The notes under the pieces: generated by a model
What the model was told of the DNA's origin: nothing
What the model saw: the letters and a program-made list of their open reading frames with translations, nothing else
Databases searched by the model: none
Part shown: positions 19,140 to 29,253 of the stretch, piece by piece
How the letters are laid out: each line of letters opens with the position of its first letter
Numbering within the stretch: position 1 is the stretch's first letter
From: an uncultured Ruminiclostridium sp.
GTDB taxonomy: Bacteria > Bacillota > Clostridia > Oscillospirales > Ruminococcaceae
Direction: 5' to 3'
Assembly (NCBI GenBank): GCA_947629925.1
Contig: CANRFO010000011.1
Location: forward strand, 1 to 64,000
Length of the DNA stretch: 64,000 nt
Made by a program: the position numbers and the translations under genes

Positions 19140-20132
19140 ATGATAGAGGTAAAAAATCTTACCAAACAGTACGGAAGCAAAACGGCTGTCAAAAATATCA
19201 GCTTTTCCGTCAAGGAAGGGGAGATACTTGGTTTTCTGGGTCCCAACGGCGCAGGAAAATCCACCACTATGAATATGCTGACAGGCTACATCTCCTCTAC
19301 TTCGGGAACAGCGCTTATAAACGGTATCGATGTGCTTGAGGACCCTATCGCCGCAAAGAAGTGCATAGGTTATCTCCCCGAAAAGCCGCCTGTTTACGGC
19401 GATATGACGGTGAAAGAGTATCTGAACTTCGTTTACAAGCTGAAAAAGAGCAAGCTCCCCCGTGAAAGCCATTTGGCGGAGATATGCGAACTTGTGAAGA
19501 TAACCGACGTGCAGAACCGCCTTATCCGCAATCTTTCAAAGGGTTATCAGCAGCGCGTGGGCTTTGCTCAGGCACTGGTAGGAAATCCGGGAGTGCTGAT
19601 ACTGGACGAGCCCACGGTCGGTCTTGACCCCAAGCAGATAATCGAGATACGAACATTGATAAAGCGCCTTGGAAAGCACCACACGGTGATACTTTCCTCC
19701 CACATTCTCCCCGAAGTGCAGGCGGTATGCGACAGGATAGTGGTAATAAGCAGCGGCAGCATAGTTGCGAACGACACCACAGACGCTCTTGCGCGAAACC
19801 TTTCCTCCGACCATAAGCTTGTTGTAAGAGCAGAGGGCAACAGCGAGGAAATAAGAAAGCTCCTGTCCTCTATCCCCGGAATGGAACACGTCCATGTGAA
19901 CCGCGAAGCTGAGCCCGGCGTATGGGAATACTTTCTTGAAGCGGCTCAGGGCAAGGATATCCGCCGCGAGGTATCAAAGAAGCTGTCCTCAAGGAACTAT
20001 CCCATACTTATGATGAAGTCCAACGAGCTTACCCTTGAGGAGATATTCCTGAAGCTCACCACAGGCGACACCTACGGTGATGTTGAAAAATACGAAGCAA
20101 CGCTTGACAAGCACGGAAAAGGAGGAAAATAA
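19140..20132 (+). CDS. ABC transporter ATP-binding protein (GldA-like)
   Basis: GPNGAGKSTTMNMLTG, LSKGYQQRVGFAQAL, ILDEPTVGLDP. Confidence 0.93.
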   Translation: MIEVKNLTKQYGSKTAVKNISFSVKEGEILGFLGPNGAGKSTTMNMLTGYISSTSGTALINGIDVLEDPIAAKKCIGYLPEKPPVYGDMTVKEYLNFVYKLKKSKLPRESHLAEICELVKITDVQNRLIRNLSKGYQQRVGFAQALVGNPGVLILDEPTVGLDPKQIIEIRTLIKRLGKHHTVILSSHILPEVQAVCDRIVVISSGSIVANDTTDALARNLSSDHKLVVRAEGNSEEIRKLLSSIPGMEHVHVNREAEPGVWEYFLEAAQGKDIRREVSKKLSSRNYPILMMKSNELTLEEIFLKLTTGDTYGDVEKYEATLDKHGKGGK

Positions 20133-20134
20133 AA

Positions 20135-20839
20135 ATGCTGGCAATAATGAAGCGCGAGCTTTTATCCTACTTTACTTCTCCGCTGGGATATGTTTTCATA
20201 GCGGTGTTTTACCTGTTCTCAGGCGTTTTCCTTTACCTTTTCACATTGTACAGCCAGTCTACCGATATGTCGTCTGTATATATCGGAATGTTCTTTGTCA
20301 TGCTGATAATGATACCGATACTCACCATGCGACTTATGGCGGAAGAAAACAGGCAGAAGACCGACCAGCTCCTCCTGACCTCACCTGTCAGCCTTCCCCG
20401 CCTTGTGATGGGGAAATTCCTCTCCGCCTTTGTCATTCTGCTTATCTGTGTTTTTATCTTCGTGGTATACGGGATCATGCTCAGCTTTTTCGCCGATATA
20501 AACTGGACCATAATCTGGGGCAATATCGTGGGAATGCTGCTGCTCGGCTCCCTGTGCATTTCTTCGGGGCTTTTCGTTTCCACCCTGACGGAAAATCAGA
20601 TGATAGCCGCTGTGGGAAGCATCGGCATAAACATCGCGTTTATCCTTGTGGATTCCTTTGCCTCGGTAATGCCTTTCAAGTTTTTGCAGGACTTTTTCTA
20701 CTCCCTTTCTTTCTATTCCCGCTACTATGAGTTCACACTGGGCATTTTCAGCCTTTCCAACATCTTCTTCTTCGTCAGCGTTGCGTTCATCTTCATTTTC
20801 CTGACGGTCAGAGTGTTGGAAAAGCGCAGATGGGCTTAA
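20135..20839 (+). CDS. ABC transporter permease (GldF-like)
   Basis: Six-TM ABC-2 type permease pattern, adjacent to ATPase. Confidence 0.85.
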   Translation: MLAIMKRELLSYFTSPLGYVFIAVFYLFSGVFLYLFTLYSQSTDMSSVYIGMFFVMLIMIPILTMRLMAEENRQKTDQLLLTSPVSLPRLVMGKFLSAFVILLICVFIFVVYGIMLSFFADINWTIIWGNIVGMLLLGSLCISSGLFVSTLTENQMIAAVGSIGINIAFILVDSFASVMPFKFLQDFFYSLSFYSRYYEFTLGIFSLSNIFFFVSVAFIFIFLTVRVLEKRRWA

Positions 20840-20878
20840 AACACGAGATAACTACTTCTTTCAGGAAGGATATTCATA

Positions 20879-22579
20879 ATGAGCAATACAACCAATGAAA
20901 ACAACAATATAAACGAAGAGGAGCTGAAAGCGGCTGAAGCGGAGAAAGCCTCGGTATCGGACGAGGCTTCAGAACCTGCCGAAGCGGAAGAGACCTCCGT
21001 ATCTTCCGCGGACGTAAGCGCTGCCTCTTCAGCGGAGCAGGACAAAAAGAAAAAGCAGCCGTCAGGCAAAGGCAAACGCCTCAGACACGGCGCTTTGTCC
21101 GTTGTGTTCACCGTCATTTTCGTGGCGGCAGTCGTTCTGATAAACGTTATCTTCAATATGGTGCTTGACAGGTTCGATATTTCAGCCGACCTGTCGGATA
21201 AGGCCTACTACACGATAGAGGACAGCACCGCGGAATATCTTGCGGGAGTCGACGACAGCGTTTCCATAATCGTCACCGCGGAGGAAACGGCTTTTGAAAA
21301 TACTTACGAGTATTATAAGCAGGTGAGCGAGATAGCAAAGCGTTTTGCCAACTCAAATCCCCGCTTTTCCATACAGTATCTCGACCTTGACGAGAACCCC
21401 ACGTTCTATTCAAAGTACGGTCAGACCCTCACTATGGGCAGCATAATCGTCGAATCCGCCTCAACGGGCAGATTTGTCGTGATAACCCAGGAGGAATACC
21501 TCTCGCCCAAATACTACTTCAACAATCCCACGACGGGAGAAAGCTCCGAGGTGAGCTATGAGGAGTATTATTATTACAGCCAGATGGGCTACGGTTCGGT
21601 GGAGTATTACGCCGCTGCGGAGCAGTGCCTTCTTGCCGCCGTTATGAACGTGACCAACGTGGATCCCGTGAGAGTGGCGTTTGTTTTGGGATACGGAGCG
21701 GAATCCGCTCCCGAAGCTTTCAGCGACCTGCTGAAGAACAACGCGTATATCGTTGAGACCGTTGACATAACCACAGTTGAAAAAATAGACGCGGACATAG
21801 ATTACCTTATCCTGTTCGCTCCCATTTACGATTACAGCAACGACGACATAAGCAAGATAGATATGTGGCTTGACAACAACGGCCGTTACGACAAGAACAT
21901 GATGTATGTTCCTTCCGCTCAGGAGGACGTTCTGCCCAACCTGAACGAGTACCTTGAGGAATGGGGACTGTCCCTCGGAAGCGGATATGTTTATCAAAAA
22001 AGCCCTGAATACGGCTATGAAGCTTCTCCCACATATCAGGTGTTCCAGCTTAAAGAAAGCGAATATTCCAAGGACATCGACGTTTCCACCAAGGTGACTC
22101 AGGCTGACAGAATGAAGCCCATAAACATTCTTTTTGACGAATACAGCATTTATGTGACCACTCCCATAATTTCTTCATACAGCGGCGCGGTCATAGCTCC
22201 CTTTGACATGGGAGACTGGGACAGCTCAAGTGCTGACGAGACAGGAGAATACGTTGTGGCTGCCGAGTCAAGAAAGACCTTCTACGAACAGCTCGACCCT
22301 CATGTGAGCCGTGTATTCGTTATAAGCGGACAGTATTTCATGGACGAGACCTTCCTTTCCGCTCCTTCGCTCAACAACGCCGACATCGTTCTCAACATCT
22401 TCGGCGTTTCCAGCGGAAACGAGCTTGAGGTTAGCGTAACGCCCAAGGCGTTCGGCGTCACCACCTACGAGATAACAGGTTCTCAGAAAAATTTTGCGGG
22501 TATAGTATTTGCGATAGTAATTCCCGTTGTGGTCATAATAACAGGAATAGTTGTGATAATCCGCCGCAAACGCCGCTGA
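20879..22579 (+). CDS. GldG-like ABC-associated extracytoplasmic protein
   Basis: N-terminal TM, large ectodomain, C-terminal TM plus RRKRR; gldAFG-like order. Confidence 0.75.
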   Translation: MSNTTNENNNINEEELKAAEAEKASVSDEASEPAEAEETSVSSADVSAASSAEQDKKKKQPSGKGKRLRHGALSVVFTVIFVAAVVLINVIFNMVLDRFDISADLSDKAYYTIEDSTAEYLAGVDDSVSIIVTAEETAFENTYEYYKQVSEIAKRFANSNPRFSIQYLDLDENPTFYSKYGQTLTMGSIIVESASTGRFVVITQEEYLSPKYYFNNPTTGESSEVSYEEYYYYSQMGYGSVEYYAAAEQCLLAAVMNVTNVDPVRVAFVLGYGAESAPEAFSDLLKNNAYIVETVDITTVEKIDADIDYLILFAPIYDYSNDDISKIDMWLDNNGRYDKNMMYVPSAQEDVLPNLNEYLEEWGLSLGSGYVYQKSPEYGYEASPTYQVFQLKESEYSKDIDVSTKVTQADRMKPINILFDEYSIYVTTPIISSYSGAVIAPFDMGDWDSSSADETGEYVVAAESRKTFYEQLDPHVSRVFVISGQYFMDETFLSAPSLNNADIVLNIFGVSSGNELEVSVTPKAFGVTTYEITGSQKNFAGIVFAIVIPVVVIITGIVVIIRRKRR

Positions 22580-22602
22580 TATTTCTTTGAAAAGGACGAT
22601 CT

Positions 22603-24114
22603 ATGAAGATAAACACTAAAAGCAAGAATTTCAGAATAATTCTTTTCTCTGTGATAGGGCTGGCGGTCTTGGCGCTTGTTATACTGCTGCTCACTCTTAC
22701 CGCTCCGCCGTCGGAAGAAGAAAATGAAGAGCAGACAGGCGCCGCTACCACCACCGTTGACCCCGCGCTGCTGATGCAGCCTGATGAGGTAAGCGGAAAT
22801 GTCCGTAAAATACAGGTGGAAAACACGCTGGGAAAATATTCTGTTTCACTTAGTGAAAACGACGGCGCTTCCGAATGGATACTGGACGGAAGCAGTATCG
22901 ACAAGGCGCTTCTTGACCAGAGCGGTTTTCAGGCTCTTGCGAAAAATATAACAAATATGACCGCCCGCTCGGTGATAGAGGAAAATCCCGCTGACCTTTC
23001 TCAGTACGGTCTTGACGACCCGCAGGCAAAAGTCACGGCGGATTTTGAAAACGGCAGCCTCACCCTTCTTATCGGCGACGTAGTTACCAGCGGTTCCGCG
23101 AACTATGTCATGATAGAGGGCGGGAACACGGTTTATTCCTACTACACATACCTTCTCAGCGATTTTATAGAAAATGACGAGATGTCTTTTGTACAGACGG
23201 TCGTAATGCCTTCATACGACAACGAAGCCGCTCCCGACATACTGAAGATAACCGTCACAAGAAAGGATATGGAAAAGCCGATAGTTCTGGAGATACTTCC
23301 CGAAGTCCCCGAGGGCAGCGACAGCATACAGGTATATACACATGCTTTTACATCGCCTACTGATATTTACCTTGACCTTACCACAGGAACGGAATTTTTG
23401 TACGGCATTTTCGGACTTCAGGCAAGCAAAGCCGCATATCTTGAAGTGACGGACGAAACTCTTGCGGCAACGGGACTTGACGATCCGTTCTGCGAGGTCG
23501 ATGAGCTTGTGGAGGACGTTATATACCGTCTGTATATCGGCGACGCCATCACGGAGGAGGTCACCGATGAAGCGTCGGGTATAACCACCACCGAGGTAGT
23601 CGGTTATTACGGCATGAGCAACAAGGTGCCGGGCGTCATCTATATTTTTGACCCGTCAACGCTTATCTGGGTGAATATGAAGCTGGGCGACTATATGTCC
23701 AAGATGTTCCTGATGCCTTATATATACGACCTTGAAAGCGTAAGCTACCGCGATGATGAGCGCGACTTTACCATAGAAATAACAGGCACCAACGAAGAAA
23801 ACGCTATGTATATGGACGGAAAGGAAGTTGACGGCGACCTTGTCCGCGCATTTTACCAGTTCCTTATCGCCTGCCGCGGCGAGGAGATGTATACCGACGA
23901 GGCAAAGGGCGATTTTATCGCCGAATTCAGCTACAACTACGAGGACGGGCGCAAACCCGACGTAGTGACGCTTTATTCATCTACCGATGACAGAAAGGTA
24001 ATAATCGCCATAAACGGCGTTAATATGTTCAAGACAAAGTGGAACTATCAGACCCGTCTTACCGAGAACGCGCAGGCGTTTTTAGACGGCGGAGAGATAA
24101 TACAGAATTATTAA
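22603..24114 (+). CDS. DUF4340-like protein
   Basis: N-terminal TM then repeated LIGDxxxSGxxxYV-type units; position after GldG-like gene. Confidence 0.7.
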   Translation: MKINTKSKNFRIILFSVIGLAVLALVILLLTLTAPPSEEENEEQTGAATTTVDPALLMQPDEVSGNVRKIQVENTLGKYSVSLSENDGASEWILDGSSIDKALLDQSGFQALAKNITNMTARSVIEENPADLSQYGLDDPQAKVTADFENGSLTLLIGDVVTSGSANYVMIEGGNTVYSYYTYLLSDFIENDEMSFVQTVVMPSYDNEAAPDILKITVTRKDMEKPIVLEILPEVPEGSDSIQVYTHAFTSPTDIYLDLTTGTEFLYGIFGLQASKAAYLEVTDETLAATGLDDPFCEVDELVEDVIYRLYIGDAITEEVTDEASGITTTEVVGYYGMSNKVPGVIYIFDPSTLIWVNMKLGDYMSKMFLMPYIYDLESVSYRDDERDFTIEITGTNEENAMYMDGKEVDGDLVRAFYQFLIACRGEEMYTDEAKGDFIAEFSYNYEDGRKPDVVTLYSSTDDRKVIIAINGVNMFKTKWNYQTRLTENAQAFLDGGEIIQNY

Positions 24115-24128
24115 AGGAAAAGGAGAAT

Positions 24129-24416
24129 ATGACCATGGCGGAGCAAAAATATTTAACTTATAAGGGACTTCCTCTTGTCCGCAGCGGAAAACAGATCTTT
24201 TACGGCAATATGAGCGATGAAACGGTGGCTGCGCTTCAGATCCTCACCACAAGGGAAGTGAACGGGCTTCAGGTGGCAGACAAGGTGAGAGTGCTGCTTA
24301 TGCTGACTAATACAGAGGGCGCCGACGCCAGCGAGACTGTAAAGAAAAGCTGCGAGAGAAACGGACTTTACGACGCTCTGGACGTGGCTCATATCTGGCT
24401 GTCAAGATCGGCGTGA
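24129..24416 (+). CDS. Small conserved hypothetical protein
   Basis: ATG 24129 in frame with ORF 24039-24416, GGAAAAGGAG upstream, same operon. Confidence 0.65.
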   Translation: MTMAEQKYLTYKGLPLVRSGKQIFYGNMSDETVAALQILTTREVNGLQVADKVRVLLMLTNTEGADASETVKKSCERNGLYDALDVAHIWLSRSA

Positions 24417-24437
24417 AAGATACCTTAATATGACCAG

Positions 24438-24472
24438 AAAGGCTTCGGAAGGATATTCCGAAGCCTTTTGTA
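24438..24472 (+). terminator. Terminator
   Basis: AAAGGCTTCGGAA-ggata-TTCCGAAGCCTTTT. Confidence 0.85.
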
Positions 24473-24475
24473 TAT

Positions 24476-24517
24476 AAAAACGGCTTTTTGCGCAGTTGCG
24501 TTTCGCAAAGCCGTTCT
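24476..24517 (-). terminator. Terminator of spoIIA operon
   Basis: Minus strand AACGGCTTTGCG...GCGCAAAAAGCCGTTTTTAT. Confidence 0.75.
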
Positions 24518-24518
24518 G

Positions 24519-25172
24519 TCAGCCGTTCAGAAGCTCGCGGAGCTTCTGAAGCACCCGCTTTTCCTTTCTTGACACCTGTACCTGCGACATACCGAGAAGC
24601 TTTCCCGCTTCACTTTGCGTCTTGTTTTCCCAGAACCTCATGAATATCAGCCGCCGTTCCTCTTCGTCAAGCAAAGCAAGGCACTGCTGAAGCGCGATAT
24701 GTTCGGTGAGCTTTATCTGTTCGGGCTGAGCGGGAATGTCAAATTCTCCTCCCTCATCGTCCGCTTCTGTAAGGGACATTGGCGGAACTGCGGCGGCGAC
24801 GGCCTCGCCTGCCTGCTCAACGGTTATGCCCAGCTCATTTGCGATATCGGAAAGCCTCGGCTCGGTCCCCTTTTTTCTGAGCTGTTCCCGTACCCGTATG
24901 ACCTTGAGGGAAAGCTCCTTCAGACCGCGGCTCACCTTTACGGCGCCTCCGTCGCGGAACAGCCGCCTTATTTCTCCCATTATCACGGGAACGGCATAGG
25001 TGGAAAATTTAAGCCCTCTTTCCTCATCGAAACCCCTTGCCGCCTTGACCAGACCCTCGCAGCCCGCGGAAAAAAGCTCCTCATATTCTATACCGCGCCC
25101 GCGGAAACGGGCGGCGATGGAATGTACGAGTCCCAGATTGCTTTGAACAAATTTATCGTCAAGCTTATTCAT
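24519..25172 (-). CDS. sigF: Sporulation sigma factor SigF
   Basis: Sigma-70 regions 2-4, cotranscribed after spoIIAB. Confidence 0.93.
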   Translation of the reverse strand: MNKLDDKFVQSNLGLVHSIAARFRGRGIEYEELFSAGCEGLVKAARGFDEERGLKFSTYAVPVIMGEIRRLFRDGGAVKVSRGLKELSLKVIRVREQLRKKGTEPRLSDIANELGITVEQAGEAVAAAVPPMSLTEADDEGGEFDIPAQPEQIKLTEHIALQQCLALLDEEERRLIFMRFWENKTQSEAGKLLGMSQVQVSRKEKRVLQKLRELLNG

Positions 25173-25602
25173 ATCTGGAGCTTATCTTCTTTTTCATAGT
25201 GACTGATGTGCCTTTCCCCACGGCGCTCCTGACCTTCAGATCGTCAGTGAACGCCTCCATCACTGCGAAGCCGAGACCTGCCCGTTCTCCCTCGGGAGCG
25301 GTGGTAAAAAGCGGTTCCATAGCTTTTTCAACGTCCTCTATCCCGCAGCCTTTGTCCGAGATCTTTATGTAAAGACAGTTATCCTCGGTGAGCTTCAGCG
25401 TCACCGCTATCTCTCCCGCGCCGTCCTTGTAGCCGTGGACAATGGAGTTAGTGACCGCTTCGCTCACCGCCGAGCGTATGTCGGAGATCTCCTCTATCGT
25501 GGGATCGACCTGCGCCGCGAATGCCGCGACGCAGCTCCTTATCACCGCCTCGTTGCGGGACAATGCGGGAAAGGTCATCTTCAAGCTGTTTATCGTTTTC
25601 AT
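25165..25602 (-). CDS. spoIIAB: Anti-sigma F factor SpoIIAB
   Basis: HATPase motifs EAVTNSIVHGY, DKGCGIEDVEKAMEPLFTT, AGLGFAVME. Confidence 0.95.
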   Translation of the reverse strand: MKTINSLKMTFPALSRNEAVIRSCVAAFAAQVDPTIEEISDIRSAVSEAVTNSIVHGYKDGAGEIAVTLKLTEDNCLYIKISDKGCGIEDVEKAMEPLFTTAPEGERAGLGFAVMEAFTDDLKVRSAVGKGTSVTMKKKISSRYE

Positions 25603-25940
25603 TTTTTCTGTTCCTTTTTCATTGATTTTTCCTGCTTTTCCGTAAGCACCATGCTTTGCAGCCCCGAAAGCTTTATCACCTTTTCGGCGCACCTTGACGG
25701 ATTTTTTATCATCACCCGCCCGCCGTAGCCTTCCGCCACCCGTTTCCTGCCGAGGATAAGCCCTATCCCGCTGCTGTCCATGAAGCTTATCCCCGCCATG
25801 TCTATTATGCAGAGCGCGGGAGTGCCGCGTTCGAGCCTTGCGTCTATTATTTCCCTTGCGGCGGCGGCAGTGTGATGGTCAAGCTCCCCGCACAAAACCG
25901 CTGTTATATAGTTTTCGCCGCCCAGTATTTCCACTGTCAT
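25599..25940 (-). CDS. spoIIAA: Anti-sigma F factor antagonist SpoIIAA
   Basis: STAS motif FMDSSGIGLILGRKR. Confidence 0.95.
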   Translation of the reverse strand: MTVEILGGENYITAVLCGELDHHTAAAAREIIDARLERGTPALCIIDMAGISFMDSSGIGLILGRKRVAEGYGGRVMIKNPSRCAEKVIKLSGLQSMVLTEKQEKSMKKEQKK

Positions 25941-26050
25941 TTCATTTCGTCCTTTTCCTTTTGTAGCAGTAGGCTTATCCCTTAGCTGAAAATATTTTAT
26001 CCGCCTTTTTACGCCTTGCGCAGGCTTGGCTCAGGGAAGATACTCAGAAA

Positions 26051-26092
26051 GCGGAACAAGCCCGTTACCGTAATAGTAACAGGCTTGTCCCG
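26051..26092. terminator. Strong hairpin, probable terminator between spoIIQ-like gene and spoIIAA
   Basis: GCGGaACAAGCCcGTTAC-N7-GTAACaGGCTTGTcCCGC. Confidence 0.5.
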
Positions 26093-26139
26093 CAAAATTT
26101 GTCAAATTCGGAGGAAAACGGAAAATATTTCCGAAACTG

Positions 26140-26856
26140 TCATTCGTTTTCAACAAAGGCAACAGGGTCGCAGTAGCTTCCGTCCTTTTTCACCTCAAAG
26201 TGGATATGTGAGGGAAGCGCTATCTCACACTCGGCAGTGTTGCCGACCTTGCCGATAATGTCGCCGCAGGCCACCGCCTGACCTATCGCTACGGGAACGT
26301 TTATGTCAAGTCCGCAGTAGCTGCTGACATACCCGTCTCCGTGGTCTATCGACAGGCATACGCCCCACAGCGCGTCCTCCCAGATATTCAGGACTGTACC
26401 TTCTCCCGCCGCCTTGACGTCGGTACCTGCGGCTGCGGCTATGTCCGCGCCGTCATGCGTCTGCCACAGGTTCAGCGTTTCGGAGCGCACAAGCTCGCCG
26501 TTGCTGTAATCCTGTATCACTTCTCCTTCAGCGGGCATAGTTCTCGGTGATCTTGCCGTAAAGAAATTATTTGCCGCCTGCGTTTCACTTTCGGCAGGAG
26601 TTGTTTCCGTCTCTGCGGGAGCTGCGGCAGGAGCCGCTGAAGTCGCTGCGGGAGTGACCTTCGGAATTTCTGCTTCATTTTTGTCAACCTCCATGAAAAG
26701 AGAGTCATCTTCCACATCTCCTCCAAAACCGCTCGTGACGCTGTCATAAGCGTAATAGGTAGCCGCGCCCACCGCAGCGACGCTTAAGATCAGGGCGAAA
26801 ATGAAGCCTTTTCCTTTCAGAGCCTCCCTGACCCTTGCAAATCTTATTTTTTTCAT
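26140..26856 (-). CDS. M23-family peptidase, SpoIIQ-like
   Basis: Single N-terminal TM, LytM fold motifs THDGADIAAAAGTDVKAAGEGTVL, HIHFEVKKDG. Confidence 0.85.
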   Translation of the reverse strand: MKKIRFARVREALKGKGFIFALILSVAAVGAATYYAYDSVTSGFGGDVEDDSLFMEVDKNEAEIPKVTPAATSAAPAAAPAETETTPAESETQAANNFFTARSPRTMPAEGEVIQDYSNGELVRSETLNLWQTHDGADIAAAAGTDVKAAGEGTVLNIWEDALWGVCLSIDHGDGYVSSYCGLDINVPVAIGQAVACGDIIGKVGNTAECEIALPSHIHFEVKKDGSYCDPVAFVENE

Positions 26857-27079
26857 TTAAATTGTCCTTTCCTTCTGCCGTCACAGCGGCATTTTTCTTC
26901 CTTGTATCGGTAGTTTTGCCTGAAATACGGAAAATATACCGAAAAAAGGAAAAAGTTTATTTTTGCTTTATTCCGTGTTGCATTTTCCGCTGTTTTGTGA
27001 TATACTTTAATGTACGCAATTTTTGCAGGCGGTATAAAGACGACCCGCGCTGACATATATATGAGGAAGGACATGACCA

Positions 27080-28399
27080 ATGGCTAAAGTGGTAAAATTC
27101 GGCGGAAGCTCCCTTGCGGACGCAAACCAGTTCAGAAAGGTGGCGGAGATAATCCGCTCTGATAAAAAAAGGCGCTATGTAGTGCCTTCCGCTCCGGGAA
27201 AGCGCTTCAGCGACGACATAAAGGTAACGGATATGCTTTACAACTGCTACGACAGAGTAGGTGAGGGCAAAAACGCCACTGCCGAGTTCCTCCCGATAGC
27301 TGAGCGTTTTGACGGAATAATAAGTGACCTTGGACTTACCCTCAGCCTTGACGCGGAATATGAGAAAATAATCGAAAATTTCAAAAAGCGTGCGGGACGC
27401 GATTACGCCGCCAGCAGGGGAGAATATCTGAACAGCATAATCTTAGCCAACTATCTTGGATTTCAGTTCGTTGACGCCGCAAAGTGCATTTTCTTCACCG
27501 CCGACGGGGAATTTGACGCAGACCTTACCGACGCCTGCCTCTCCGCAGTGCTGAGCGGCTATTCCGAGGCAGTTGTCCCGGGATTTTACGGCGCAAAGCC
27601 TGACGGCACAATACAGACCTTCTCAAGAGGCGGAAGCGACTTTACAGGTTCAGTTGTGGCAAAAGCCATAAACGCTGAGATATACGAAAACTGGACGGAC
27701 GTGAGCGGTTTCCTTGCCGCCGACCCCAGAATAGTTGATGATCCCGAAATAATCGACTATATCACTTATAAGGAGCTTAGAGAGCTTTCCTATATGGGCG
27801 CGTCGGTGCTGCATCAGGACGCAATCTTCCCCGTGCGCGCCGCCAATATCCCGATAAATATCAGAAACACAAATGTTCCTTCCGACCCCGGGACTATGAT
27901 AGTCCCCGAAGCTCCCGACAAGGAGGGGGGAAGAGTTATAACGGGAATTGCAGGTAAAAAGCACTTCAGCGTTATCTCCATTGAAAAGGACGAGATGAAC
28001 TCCGAGATAGGATTTCTGCGCAGGATACTTACCGTTCTTGACCACGAGGGAATGAGCTTTGAGCATATCCCCACAGGCATAGACACAATGAGCCTTGTAG
28101 TCAGCACCGAGGAGCTGGAAAAGCACCCCGGAACAGTGGAGTACATCAAGGAGATAACCCACCCCAATCACATCGAGGTCATCAACAACCTTGCCCTTGT
28201 TGCGGTAGTGGGACGCAGTATGAAGGAAAAGCGAGGAACGGCTACGAGAATATTCGCCGCCCTTTCCCACGCAAATATCAACATAAAGATGATAGACCAG
28301 GGTTCAAGCGAGCTTAATATAATAGTAGGGATAGACGAGGCAGATTTTGAGAAAGCGATAAAGGTAATTTACGATATGTTCATGCTGTCCGAGATCTGA
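27080..28399 (+). CDS. lysC: Aspartate kinase
   Basis: VVKFGGSSLAD, FSRGGSDFTGSVVA, C-terminal ACT regions. Confidence 0.95.
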   Translation: MAKVVKFGGSSLADANQFRKVAEIIRSDKKRRYVVPSAPGKRFSDDIKVTDMLYNCYDRVGEGKNATAEFLPIAERFDGIISDLGLTLSLDAEYEKIIENFKKRAGRDYAASRGEYLNSIILANYLGFQFVDAAKCIFFTADGEFDADLTDACLSAVLSGYSEAVVPGFYGAKPDGTIQTFSRGGSDFTGSVVAKAINAEIYENWTDVSGFLAADPRIVDDPEIIDYITYKELRELSYMGASVLHQDAIFPVRAANIPINIRNTNVPSDPGTMIVPEAPDKEGGRVITGIAGKKHFSVISIEKDEMNSEIGFLRRILTVLDHEGMSFEHIPTGIDTMSLVVSTEELEKHPGTVEYIKEITHPNHIEVINNLALVAVVGRSMKEKRGTATRIFAALSHANINIKMIDQGSSELNIIVGIDEADFEKAIKVIYDMFMLSEI

Positions 28400-28410
28400 G
28401 GGAGGATAAA

Positions 28411-28968
28411 ATGAAGCTGGAAAATATAAGAGTTTATGATATGGAAGAATGCTTCAAGGCGAGCAAATACCCCATGGCGGTGGACACCAACGCCGTGAAC
28501 GGCGACATCACCGAGCGGATAAAGAGCCTTGCCCAAAGCCCCAAGGGCGAGGGACACGACCAGTTCCTCACGGGGATAAGAGTTGCGTTCGACCTGACCT
28601 TTACCGTTAAGGCATGGACGGAAGCGGAGCGCTACCGTTTTCTCGAGTTCGTTTCCAGCCAGTCCACCATGCACAGGATAGCGAAATTCGACCTTTCAAA
28701 GCAGTACAACCAATACGTTGACCCTCGAATGATAGAGATAATGGAGGAGCTTAAGGATCGCTACAACGAAACACAGGACCCTGAGGACTATCTCCGCCTG
28801 CTGTATTCCAACCCCTGCGGCTTTGAGCTTACCGCCCGCCTTACTACGAATTACCGCTGCCTCAAAACGATTTACAGCCAGCGGAAAAACCACCGCCTCC
28901 CCGAATGGCGGGAATTTTGCGCTGAAATAGAAAAATTGCCCTACGCCAAAGAGCTGATAACGGGCTGA
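28411..28968 (+). CDS. Conserved hypothetical protein, 185 aa
   Basis: ORF with GGGAGGA upstream, 12 bp after lysC. Confidence 0.75.
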   Translation: MKLENIRVYDMEECFKASKYPMAVDTNAVNGDITERIKSLAQSPKGEGHDQFLTGIRVAFDLTFTVKAWTEAERYRFLEFVSSQSTMHRIAKFDLSKQYNQYVDPRMIEIMEELKDRYNETQDPEDYLRLLYSNPCGFELTARLTTNYRCLKTIYSQRKNHRLPEWREFCAEIEKLPYAKELITG

Positions 28969-28980
28969 ACGATTTACAAG

Positions 28981-29008
28981 CGGACGTCTGCTTTGACGTC
29001 CGTTTTTT
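28981..29008 (+). terminator. Rho-independent terminator
   Basis: CGGACGTC-tgcttt-GACGTCCG-TTTTTT. Confidence 0.9.
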
Positions 29009-29101
29009 AATTGTATTTTTATGGGAAATATAAATTTTTTCCTTTCGTTTAGTTAAATTCAACAAAAAAATATCTCACACGAAAAAAGTTTTTATTTTTT
29101 A

Positions 29102-29130
29102 TTGTAAAATTTATATTTTTATGTTATACT
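29102..29130 (+). promoter_or_regulatory. Putative sigmaA promoter of the pilus operon
   Basis: TTGTAA, 17-bp spacer, TATACT; ~120-nt leader before pilC. Confidence 0.5.
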
Positions 29131-29253
29131 TGTAAATGTGTAAATGTCTGCTTTTTCGGCAGAAGGACATCTGAGCGGTGAACTGCGGTGAACCCTTTCT
29201 GCGGTTCGGTTCAGGTGCGGCGTTTTTACGCGTAAATCATTGAGAGGAAAGGG

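Noticed and set aside
29131-29253. Pilus operon leader considered as a c-di-GMP riboswitch
   Set aside because: No GEMM-I or GEMM-II core motifs visible; only short, unconvincing pairings
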